Source: Polytrichum commune
Lineage: Eukaryota > Streptophyta > Polytrichopsida > Polytrichales > Polytrichaceae
Length of the DNA stretch: 64,000 nt
Assembly (NCBI GenBank): GCA_950295325.1
Contig: OX485809.1
Location: forward strand, 36,027,081 to 36,091,080
Direction of reading: 5' to 3'
How positions within the stretch are numbered: position 1 is the stretch's first letter; every line of letters starts with the position of its first letter. The notes beneath the pieces are model-generated. The model was given only the letters and a program-made list of their open reading frames with translations, had not been told where the DNA came from and ran no database searches. Positions 36,739 through 46,057 of the stretch are shown one piece after another. The position numbers and the translations under genes were made by a program.

Positions 36739-37962
36739 TCTGAGGCCAAACCGCCCACCCTTAAGCGTCCTAGTCCGGGTGAGGGCATGGGGATCACATT
36801 CATCCTAGCCTAGCTAAATCATTCCAATGCCATTGACTTCCATTGCATCTCACATCATTGGTAGGTACCCCAAATTATTCCACAACAAGATTACAAGTGT
36901 TAAGAAACACTCTTTTCTATTATGGCATTATTGGCTCCCTCCCTTACAAGTCCACACAACACAACCACAAGTCCACCCCCTAATACCACCTTCTAATGCC
37001 AGTGTTCACCTAACTTGCTAATGAGCTATCTACCTACATAAATATTATGTAATGACTAATTTACTAACTAAACATAAGCTAGTAAAACCTATTAGTTCCG
37101 TCAACTCCCACATTCGGCCCTTGACCAGCTGCCTCACCATATCAGGCCCTTGGCCGACTGCCTCCAATATCAGGCCTTCGGTCTTAGACCAGCTGCCTCA
37201 CCATATCAAGCCTTCGGTCTTAGACCAGCTGCCTCACCATATCGGCCCTTGGCCGACTGCCTCCAATATCAGGCCTTCGGTCTTAGACCAGCTGCCTCAC
37301 CATATCAGCCTTTGGCCGACTGCCTCCCATATCAGCCTTCAGTCTTAGACCAACTGCCTCACCATATCAGGCCCTTGGCCGAGCCTTCAAATCCCACATT
37401 AATCAACTATATTTCTAAGTTTCCCCTAATCAACTATAATTCTAAGTTCCCCCTAATCAACTATATTTCTAAGTTCCCCCTAATCAACTATATTTCTAAG
37501 TTACCCCTAATCAACTATATTTTTAAGTTCCCCCTAATCAACTATATTTCCTACCACACTACACCACACACATACACACACACACACACACACACCCAAG
37601 AGAGAGAGAGAGAATGAGAGAGGGCATCCCACAACCACGACCTCTCTAACCTTTTCCTACTTAGTAGGACCTTATCCTATCCACTAACTCCTTACCCCCT
37701 AAACCAACAAGAACGTGGTCTAATTCAAACATTTAAGCCAAGGCCCTTCCCCTTGCTTCATCAAACACTACTCCTCTAATCAAAACACTCCCTAATGCCA
37801 CTAATCCTCTACTTAACCACACAAAATGGCTTAAGGCCTAAACATAAATCCACACTAAGCCTCACTCTTTTTATACTTTTGATTGTTTCAATAACACTCC
37901 AACTGCAATTCTAAATAAATTCTAAACATAAAACAAATATGAGCACTCATTTTGGGCTCATA
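36739..37962 (-). mobile_element. Solo LTR nested in the pogo pseudogene, 5-bp TSD
   Basis: The left end TCTGAGGCCAAACC and right end TTTTGGGCTCATA are slightly mutated versions of the LTR ends at 2310-3854. GTTAC lies directly outside both (36734-36738 and 37963-37967). Internal landmarks shared with the other copies include CCCACCCTTAAGCGTCC and CTAGTCCGGGTGA. A poly-CA then GAGA tract is at 37565-37612. No coding sequence. Confidence 0.87.
37080..37555. repeat. Two minisatellites inside the nested solo LTR
   Basis: 37110-37390 repeats TTGGCCGACTGCCTCCAATA, TCAGGCCTTCGGTCTTAGAC and CAGCTGCCTCACCATATCAG in mixed order. 37395-37550 has six copies of a 28-bp unit, CCCTAATCAACTATA followed by TTTCTAAGTTCCC. 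Neither sequence matches the minisatellite at the same position in the LTR at 2310-3854. Confidence 0.8.
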
Positions 37963-38918
37963 GTTACATATTCCCATCCATGGCCGATGGGTTGAGAGGC
38001 CATATCCCGCTTATCATGAATGTTTTGGTGATGTTGTTATGTGTTAATGCCTTCTTCAACCCCCATGACATCCACCTTGCCAAATCTTCTTTCTTTGCTT
38101 CCCTCCCTTCGTTGGCCAAAGACCAAATGTCCCTACATTCACAATATGCCGATTTGAATGGTTTTGAAACATGCCACATCCAATGGTTGAAGGGCATGTG
38201 AAGTGTGGGAAGGAAGAGTGACGAAATCCAACCCAACATCAAAGGCCTGGAGCACAACCTCCACGGTCACATAAACTGTGGCCGTCCATGATGAGAAGAT
38301 GCCGGTTTGCTTATGACATGTCTCCTCTCACAATGTTTGATGTAATTGCATCTAAGTTGCTTCCCCTTGAAGATGTAAAAATTGAGGATGCCCTCTCCGA
38401 CGGCATTGATAAAACTTAACACCAAGAGGTGCTCTCACTCATCGTGTGTTATTGTGTGCACTTGTCTCACACCACGCAATGCAAGTACAAGTGCACCACC
38501 ATTCCAATCCACTTGAGCACCATATTCATCTACATTCCATATTTGAGACGGTAAGTAACTGTGTTTGCCACACGTTTCCATGAGATTGTGGTAGAGAGAT
38601 TGCACATTCTCCAGACACAAGCATCCTGCTCTTTCCATCTCCAATTCTTGTGGCACACAAAGTGAGAGGTTTGGATGCCAAATGCGAAACCATCTCACCC
38701 AACTCCAACCCGACAAGCAACCGGCCCGTGGTGTCAACCATTTTTGAGTGATCTCCGCCACTTCAATACGAAGTTTGGGGTGTGGAGACCAAGCTCCCAA
38801 GCTCTAATCTTGAAAGCAACGGCAATGAGGGAAACCCATTTGGTAGCCCAAGGGCTCAACTACCCAACAATGGGCCTTTCAAAGACATCGTCCATAGCAT
38901 ACAACTACCAAAGAGCTC

Positions 38919-39305
38919 GTGGCCAAGGCAACCTACAAACGGTGCAACTGTGAGGGAAACTATTGGTGTTGCAGCGAATACACAGTCCAGTTCATTGAAT
39001 TCACATATTGTCACGATAGATTCCTAGAACAAGCCCTCACACACAAACACACCAAATACGACCCACTAATCAACACCATACAAAACAAGGGGTGGAAAAC
39101 CAACCCCCTTATTACCATCACCGCCGGAGTAAGAGGCACTATACACGAACACTCCATTGAACAATTAAACAAACTGAAAATCTCGAAAGTCAGAGTTAAA
39201 ACCCTCATGAAAAATATACACCAGAATGCCATCAAATACCTCACATACCTTGTCCTAAATAAAAGAAAATTAGACAATGGACAACCCCCTGTCCCCCCAC
39301 CCTAA
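38919..39305 (+). pseudogene. C-terminal fragment of a LINE (non-LTR) reverse transcriptase protein
   Basis: The frame contains VQFIEFTYCHDRFLEQALTH, KYDPLINTIQNKGWKTNPLI, TITAGVRGTIHEHS and HQNAIKYLTYLVLNKRKLDN. In LINE polyproteins of this type, the zinc-binding segment after the RNase H domain is followed by just such an IQFIEFTYC ... ITAGVRGT ... NKRKL ending. The stop (TAA at 39303-39305) fits the natural C terminus. Upstream RT and RNase H parts are absent here, as expected for 5-prime truncated LINEs. The same family is present in the opposite orientation at 41640-42810. Confidence 0.55.
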
Positions 39306-40469
39306 TAGAAGGGACTAACCTGTAAAAACACCAGAGCCCACCTCCCAAAGGAGGCATAACACCCTATGTTGCTTCACGGGACATTGCGATCAGCAAAGGG
39401 CCAACGGGCTCATATTCATGCCTATATAACAGGACTGGAGTTATTTTTTCTTTTTCTTGTTGCAGCAAACAACAATGGGTGGGCACCAAGAGGGGGGTCT
39501 ACAACTTCCAGGAGCGAGTACAAGTGAGATTCTACCCTCCGATTCACAACCTCTCCCTCAAATTTGGAACCTAGTGCTACAAGCCGCAACTCGCAAATTG
39601 CTAGTGTCGCAACCTACAACTCGCAATTTTCGGAGTTGAATTAGGAGTTGAGTCAAGAGTAGAGTCTTTGGACTTCGATCAAAAGTTGAAATGGGTTGAA
39701 TAAGGAGTTCTCGGGAGACTTATGAATTGAGTCATAATTTTTTTGAAGTTGTATCAGGTTGAATCATGACTTTTTTTTCTGGTTGGATCAGGAGTTGAAT
39801 TTCCTATGTTGAATCAGAAGTTGCATCAGGCCAATTCATGAGTTTTGAGGTTGAATTGTGTGTTGAATTAGTAGTTGAATTCCTGAAGTCGAATAAAAAA
39901 TTGTTTCAGTTGAATCAAGAGTTTTCGCTTGAATTCGTAGTTATTTGGCTAAATCAAAGGTGACTGAGAGTTGAATTAGAGTGGGCACCTGCTGGCTAAG
40001 GCACAGTTTTACGGAGGGGTCCCAACAAGGCATGGATAAGTTATATAGTGGATCCACTAAGTTAAGTTATAACGAGGCCAAAAAGATGTGTGGTGGGAGG
40101 AATTAATGCAGGGTTTGCACAAGGGTTCTTGGAGGCTAGGCTACTGGGACCCTTGCTCCAAGGTTAAGCCTCTTAACTTAATCACACTCAACAGCAACAA
40201 AGTAAAGTATGAGACTGTCATAGCCAATGTTGAGCAGTCCGTGTGGAGACAAGGCAACTCACACCGGGCCACTAATTAAGTGGTTGTAATGGGATAGTGA
40301 AGGGTATGGATTCCCCCACCATTCAATTTGAGGTTAATCTTACGATCCTTCCTGGACCCCTCTCCAAGTTCGTGGACACGCGACACTCCGGTCAATGAGA
40401 CAAATGGGAGGAAGTGCACAAAGGTGAGAAAGAATTAAAGAAAAAAAATGGGAATTGGAGTGACAAGCA
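39306..40469. other. Intergenic DNA with imperfect GTTGAATCAGGA repeats
   Basis: 39620-39980 consists of many imperfect 20-35 bp units based on GTTGAATCAGGAGTTGAAT. The remaining sequence holds no supported gene; the frame 40088-40279 lacks a known domain. Confidence 0.5.
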
Positions 40470-41620
40470 ACTCAAGCGAGCATTGATGGTAATAGATGGA
40501 GGTTCTAAAGTTTTTGAAGGTACCAAAGGAGTTTTGTATTCTGCTTAGTACATTGAGGAATCACCTATTTAGAATCACCATAGGGAGAAAGAGTGGGGGG
40601 AAAGGTGTACTCACTTCGATTGAAGAAGATGAGATTGTCGATTTCGTGGAAAAAGATGGCGAATATCAACCACCCCGTGTCATTGGCTCAACTCGGATTA
40701 AAGTTGTGGAGATCACCCGAGAGCGTCCCACGCCTTGGGCTGTATGCTTGCCGGTTTGGAGTTGGGTGAGACGGTTTTGTGTTTGACATCCCCATCTCTC
40801 ACTCAGTGTACCTCAAGAATTGGAGATGATGAGGCTTGTGTCTGGAGAATGTGCAATCTCTTTACCACAATCTCACCGTCATGTATGGGAAGAACAACTA
40901 CCCACGATCTCAAATTTGGAACGCAAATGAATCCGGTGCTCAAGCGGATCGCAATGGTGGAGCATTTGTGTTTGCTTCACATGGAGTGAGGCAAGTTCAA
41001 ACCATTAGTCCTTATGAGCGAGAGCACCTTTTGGTGCTAAGTTGTATCAATGCAGTTGGAGGGAGCATGCCAATTTTTATACCTTCAAGGGCAAGCAATT
41101 TAGGTGCAATTACATCAAGCATGTGAGGCCAGAGAGTTGCATGGCTATGAAACTGAAGGCATGGATGACGTTGTTCCTTTTTCCAAGTGGATGTCTCCCT
41201 TTATTGCTTGTGTTTAATAAAAAGGAGGAAACATGTCAAGAGACAACCAACATCCTATCATCATAGATGACCACAACTCACATGTGATGATGGAAGTTGT
41301 GCTTCAAGCGTGATATGTAGGATTGGACTTGGTCACACTCCCTTTCCATATTTCTTATGCACTCCAACCATTGAATATGGCATGCTTCAAGCCATTCAAA
41401 GCGGTGCTCCAAGCATGTAGGGACATTTGGTCATTGGCCAACAGTGACAAAGGAGCCAAGAAAGAGGACTTGGCATGGTGGATTTCATGGGGATTGAAGA
41501 AGGCATTGACACACAACATCACAAAGGGCTTCAAGTCAACTAGCATATGCTCTCTCAAATTTTCAGCTACGGATGTGAAGATGCAACCAAGCAAAGCCTA
41601 TGCACAAGCGGACACGTAGG
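40470..41620 (+). pseudogene. pogo/CENP-B-like DDE transposase pseudogene, plus strand
   Basis: A helix-turn-helix-like N terminus (RKSGGKGVLTSIEEDEIVDF), then ENVQSLYHNLTVMYGKNNYP and IWNANESGAQADRNGGAFVF of the DDE_1 domain. A frameshift near 41070-41090 follows, then FYTFKGKQF, a second-D region IIIDDHNSHV (about 41252-41281), and HISYALQPLNMACFKPFKA. The first catalytic aspartate, D in the NVDE form of the other copy, is N here (NANESG), and the last position (usually QPLD) is N. With frameshifts and stops it is dead. Sister of 36235-38810. Confidence 0.72.
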
Positions 41621-41639
41621 GCCAAGAAGCTTTTCTTGG

Positions 41640-42810
41640 TTCCATCTTCACATCCATCTAGTGTATGCATTTGATTGTAGTAGGTTGGTAAGTTGGTGGG
41701 CAGCGGCAATGTGTCTTGCGATTCTTAGTCATTTAAGAAACCTATTGTTGCATAGAGAGAATAAGTGCGGCCAAGTAAATATGTCGTTAATTTGGCATAA
41801 TATGCAGTTGGGGTTGATGTGTGTGTGTGGCCAAAAGAATTTTTTCCTATGATTGCCCATGTATTGGGCAAATTGGAACTTGAGGAGTTGTATGATTTGT
41901 GAATCTGTAGTTTGTGGGGTTTTGCAAAAGTGGTTAAACAGTTTGTGGGGAGCCATTTTTCTACACATGTAGATTTTATGGCTCTTTCTTTGTGAGCCTA
42001 TTGTGTTTTGTTTTTATGAATATTTGTAGGTTCCTTGTTATGCTTGTTAGGTTGGTGTTTGAGGGAGGTTTAGATCATCTTTATGGTATGGTGTGGGCTA
42101 CATGTATGCGCGGTATGAGTGTTATGGTGTCTTTTGAGGTGCCGTCATTTGCCAATGAGTCGGCCATGTCATTTCCCTTAATTCATGTGTGAGCCCTAAC
42201 TTTTTGGATTGTTAGTTTGTGTCGGAACCATGTTATGTGTTGAACTATAGATGTTATTAGCAGTTTGTCCGGGTGCTTATGTTGGGAGGATAGGTTGTTG
42301 ATGAGGTCGATGCTATCGAGGCTATCCGTAAACTTATGTATGTCATGATCGACTTCTTGTGTGTTGGCAAGTGCTAACCAAATAGCATATAGTTCTACTC
42401 TAAGAATGTTCTAAAATCCTAGAGTCTTCATGCTATTTGCATGTTGTTGAGTTGGCTATATACTCCTGATCCTACGAGGCTTCCGTTTCCTTTACCGCTT
42501 GGTGGGATAATGGACCCATCTGTATAGATGCTTTAGGATGGATTCCATTTTGTGGCTGAGGGGTATAGAGCTCGGTTGGTATCTGGTGGATTTGTGCTAG
42601 AGGTGATGTGGGTAGTGGGTAAGATGTTTTGGGGGAATTCATCCATTTGTCCGGTATGTTAAGTTTATATGGCTTAATGATATGTCTGGGGTTATGTGTG
42701 GGTATGTGTAGGTTGTGAGCTTCTTGAATGATTTGTTGGAGTTGCTAGTTACCGCCGTTTGCCACACCCTAACACCGGTTTGGATCACAATCGGACCATC
42801 GTTAGGCTTC
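41640..42810 (-). pseudogene. LINE RNase H and zinc-binding segment, degraded
   Basis: Reading the minus strand from about 42530: LYTDGSIIPP (first catalytic D of RNase H), then ELYAIWLALANTQEVDHDIH (catalytic E), FTDSLDSIDLINNLSSQHKH (third D), and VRAHT-stop-IKGNDMADSLA (the late H and D of the fold). It is followed by FWPHTHINPNCILCQINDIF and TWPHLFSLC, a C-x2-C...H-x3-C zinc-type motif (41968-41729). Upstream AVTSNSNKSFKKLTTY (about 42780) belongs to the linker before RNase H. Several stops and one frameshift. The matching C-terminal part of this family is the 38919-39305 fragment on the other strand. Confidence 0.62.
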
Positions 42811-43389
42811 GTAGGCAACACCTTAGCAAGTGCAAGTGTACCATTCCACTACTTGCGGATGTACCATGGTGACATGGTTAGGATTCATCCAAGGCCGGCC
42901 AAATATATGAATACAAAGGCCATACATTCCTTAAGAGATAGTTACCAATTATTTATTAGTATCCACATCTTTAATGACCATTTAAGGCTTTTTTCCTTTA
43001 ACACAAAAAGGACACGTAGGCCCAAAGTACAACAACTAATCCTTCTTTATAGGGGGTGGGGGGCTACAAAGGCATTTACAGAATCAGGTCAGTGGTATTT
43101 TGAAAATTCTTAAAAATTTCAAAAAAAAATCCAACCAACTCGTTTTTCAATCTTGTGGTGCCGTTATGGATTTACTAATGTGGTGTGAATTTCCTTTCAG
43201 GAAACCAGCTAGGACAATAGCAATCAGCAACTACACTAAATAGGAACACTATATTCGTTAAATTGAGACTTTTTGGGCATTTTGAGACATTCACATAAAT
43301 AAGAACAAGGATAAATGGAACACATATTGGAGAAAGTTGTAAGATGCGAACACTTTGAAGCAGGTGTTTAGACCAAGAACCCCATAAAT
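42811..43389. other. Intergenic DNA without a supported gene
   Basis: Contains a GGGGGTGGGGGGC patch (about 43051). The open frame 42715-43113 is largely antisense to the LINE remnant. Nothing else recognised. Confidence 0.45.
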
Positions 43390-43680
43390 AACTCATATTT
43401 GTGATGGTTTAGGGTGGGCAATCCAAATCTTAGACCACATTTAAGGGGAAACCTTAAAACATTCATATTATTGCACACAAAATATTAGAGCTTGTATGAA
43501 TATGGTTTAGGTAGGGCAATCCAAACCATAGATCTTATTGAAGGGTTAATATGTTAACCAATATAATATTGCATACAAAATATTCCAAACTCATATTTGT
43601 GATGGTTTAGGTAGGGCAATCCAAACCTTAGACCATATGGAAGGGGAAATCATGTCTAACTTGTATTATTGCAAAAAAAA
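43390..43680. repeat. About 95-bp tandem repeat, three copies
   Basis: Three units contain CATATTTGTGATGGTTTAGG, TAGGGCAATCCAAACC and TTAGACCATA-AAGGGGAAA. It lies just left of the gene-rich block and may mark its edge. Confidence 0.7.
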
Positions 43681-43792
43681 ACATACAAAGTGTGGCATGT
43701 AAAATGCATATCATGCTAACACCACACATGCATTGGATAGTGCGACCCAAAATGTTCTTGCCTATGGCCCAAAACCCTACGCCTACTATGGC

Positions 43793-44635
43793 CTATCTAG
43801 CCTCGGATACTACCTCTTTTTCTTTTGCTTCATTTTCTTTTGCTTTTTTTTCTTTTGCCTCTTTTTCTTTTGCTGCAGCTTCTTTTGCTCGCATTGCTTC
43901 AACATTCCTGAAAATCTCCGCCCCGCGACTATAGCCATTCTTGGGGTGAACACCATCAATAACACATTTTGTATTCCGTCGGCCGCCCGAATTATACGAC
44001 GAAGAATTCGAATACGATGAAGTGGACTGTCTTGCATTTCTGGTCATGGAGTAGAAACGCTCCAACTCGATGGACGCACTAGACCGCATAGGTTTACGGG
44101 TGGGAGCAACCTGCAACGCATCAACGCAAGAACACATGTGTTAGTTTAGGGAGGAAGACCCAAACGTGTCACACGTTCATTTTTTAAGTGCAAAATGATT
44201 GTAATGCGCGGATAACCATGTTTTTTGGGGGGGTTGGGGGGGGTTCACCTTGTCACCGGGGGCGTTCCCGTCGGAGTTGGCGAGGAGGGGCAAGGCATCC
44301 CGCAAAGGAATAGGAAGGGTTCCACTCTTCGTAGGCCGAGCGTCCATCCATAGCCGCCGTTGAGGTGTACTACTGCCGCCGGGCCGAGAGGGGGATGTCC
44401 GGACGCATTTGCGATTTATGCCTTTGAGCGGTGACGGGGACGCAGATCGCCGGAAGATTTGCTTGGGTGGGGGGCTATCGACGACGCCGGCGTCAAGAGG
44501 CTCCTTGGAGTAGTCGATGGTTGACGCGGCGTCGTAAACGGTCTCGTAGAAGAAGCTCCCCAAGTCTGACTCGCTGACGACGTCAATCGAGGGCTCCAAA
44601 CGCTGGAGCCAAAATTGGAACAAAACAAAACCCAA
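43793..44635 (-). CDS. Two-exon gene of unknown function
   Basis: Exon 1 ends at about 44249 with GACAAG/GTGAAC and exon 2 starts at about 44111 after GTTGCAG/GTTGCTCC. Joining the two keeps one frame: NSDGNAPGDK then VAPTRKPMRSSASIELERFY. A CTCCAG acceptor (44606-44611) just upstream of LEPSIDVVSESDLG suggests the listed first codon at 44635 may lie in an intron and the true start in an exon further upstream. The protein is rich in S, P and R in the middle. The C terminus has an 18-bp DNA repeat giving AKEKEAKEKKAKENEAKEKE, a basic/acidic coiled-coil-like tail. No enzyme domain is recognised. It follows the phosphatase-like gene on the same strand after about 110 bp. Confidence 0.5.
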
Positions 44636-44745
44636 GGAAAAGGGGGGAGATAGAGCGCGTGAAAATCAAGATACATATGAAGCGTAAATTACACAAAATG
44701 GGCAGGCGCATATACACACACACACATACAAACACACGTACTGTC

Positions 44746-45558
44746 TCAAATGAGCTTGTTAAATTTCGCGTGAGATAACAACTCTCTGTACAAATGGTCT
44801 CGTGGATCCAAGTATCTCTCGCCTATGGGATTATTCCTAACAAAATTGTTTACGGGAAGTCCGCTTCCCCAGAGCGCCTGGAGGTATTTACTAAGGTCTA
44901 ACAAAAATCGGTCCCGGACCTTCTCGACCGTCCACGTAGGGCACACTATGAAGTTGGCTGTCGGGTTCAACATGTTCTTTGCGGCGCTGTCGTCCACCAT
45001 GAGCGTGTTCTCGCGGGTGGGGCGGACGTCGTAGGGGACGCCTATCAAGGACGGTCGCTGGTCCCAAAAAATGGGCTTCAAGACCTTGAGGTATTGGGGG
45101 GAAGCGGGGTTGTTTGGTTTTTTGACGACTTTGCCGTCCTGTGTGTACAATATTCTACAGGCTTCCTGTGCTAGGACCATGCAAGGGGGCTCGATGCCCT
45201 TGAAGATGAACTCCACGACCGCATTGGTGTTCTCGGCCGTCATGGAGCTCCACACGACCACCCACCATCGTTGTTGGGCGATCTGGAGGAAGGTCCGAAG
45301 CCACGGGCGGAGGTGAACTAGCTTGCTCTTTATGAACGTGGGCGGCCCGTCGTAATTAGCGTCCTCGGGCTTGCAAAAGGGCACTGTGGGGGCCCTAGGG
45401 CAATGAACGCACTGCACGAGGACACCGTTCAGGTCTAACACCAGGAATCGTTTCTTCGGCAGCGGGGGCGGGGCGGGTAAAACCGGGGGGGCCGCCGTGC
45501 TGCCCTCTGCGCTCCTTGGAGAAGAGCGTCGGGGAGCCGCTACGCTATGCTCCGAGCC
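44746..45558 (-). CDS. FCP1/HAD-like phosphatase domain, terminal exon
   Basis: The exon begins after an ATCCGCAG acceptor at 45558 and runs 270 codons to TGA. A proline-rich lead (APPVLPAPPPLPKKR) precedes FLVLDLNGVLVQC, the HAD motif I of the FCP1/NIF family at about residue 42. WWVVVWSSMTAENTNAVVEF is the motif II-like segment and TLMVDDSAAKNM the motif III-like D-D pair. FCP1-type enzymes remove phosphate from proteins such as the RNA polymerase II tail using DxDx(T/V). Here the second D is N (DLN), a variant I associate with plant FCP1-like proteins, so activity is uncertain. The start lies in an upstream exon that I could not fix (a GC-rich candidate leader lies at 45830-46020). It may be a captured or a resident host gene. 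Confidence 0.72.
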   Translation of the reverse strand, partial: GSEHSVAAPRRSSPRSAEGSTAAPPVLPAPPPLPKKRFLVLDLNGVLVQCVHCPRAPTVPFCKPEDANYDGPPTFIKSKLVHLRPWLRTFLQIAQQRWWVVVWSSMTAENTNAVVEFIFKGIEPPCMVLAQEACRILYTQDGKVVKKPNNPASPQYLKVLKPIFWDQRPSLIGVPYDVRPTRENTLMVDDSAAKNMLNPTANFIVCPTWTVEKVRDRFLLDLSKYLQALWGSGLPVNNFVRNNPIGERYLDPRDHLYRELLSHAKFNKLI

Positions 45559-46026
45559 CTGCGGATACGATCGAGAGAAAACGGTGGGCGACTTATGTCA
45601 TGCTATGTCCAAACGAAGCATTAAGGAAACGAGTGTTCTTGGTGCAAACACAAAACCAATTGATTCATTTTGGAGGGGGTGCAACAAGGGATACAAGAGA
45701 GACAAGAGCATACAAAATACATTCAAACACAATATACAAGTATATAGGAGTCAAAAATGGTGATTGTATTGTATACAATGCTCTATGTACATTTTGATTG
45801 GGGGAAGCCGCGTTGAACGATGCGTTCAAACTAGCCTACTTCTAAATCTAAGAAAATTTGAAGAGACGGGCCGCCGTGATGAAGACTTCGTCGCAAGCCG
45901 GGGTAGGTGGACGAACGAATGGTCGGGGGGATGTGGCGAAGGGCGCGAGTGCCGGGGGGGCGACGTGTGTGTGAGTTTAGGGTAGCTAGGGGACACGACC
46001 AAGGCAAGAAGACAAAGACCCATGGA

Positions 46027-46048
46027 GTTTGGGTCGACCGACCCAAAC
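46027..46048. repeat. Palindrome just downstream of the ParB-methyltransferase-like stop codon
   Basis: Arms GTTTGGGTCG and CGACCCAAAC around AC. It lies 10 bp past the stop codon, at the presumed upstream border of the phosphatase-like gene, and is the leftmost copy seen. Confidence 0.9.
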
Positions 46049-46057
46049 TGAGTGGGG

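Larger units (their letters stand above)
36235..38810 (-). pseudogene. pogo/CENP-B-like DDE transposase pseudogene, split by a solo LTR
   Basis: On the minus strand 38800-38435 gives the start of a DDE_1 (pogo/CENP-B group) domain: SLYHNLMETCGKHSYLPSQI followed by WNVDEYGAQVDWNGGALVLA, with the first catalytic D in NVDEYG. 38257-37968 gives the later part (WSLANEGREAKKEDLARWMS, KKALTHNNITKTFMISGIWP). 36738-36235 gives the lysine/glutamate-rich coiled tail (SKDEAEAERIAEEEMEWSKL). Stops and frameshifts break all three, and the central catalytic part is missing. The 36739-37962 LTR sits between the domain end and the tail, flanked by a GTTAC duplication. The same gene family appears on the plus strand at 40470-41620. 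Confidence 0.7.
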
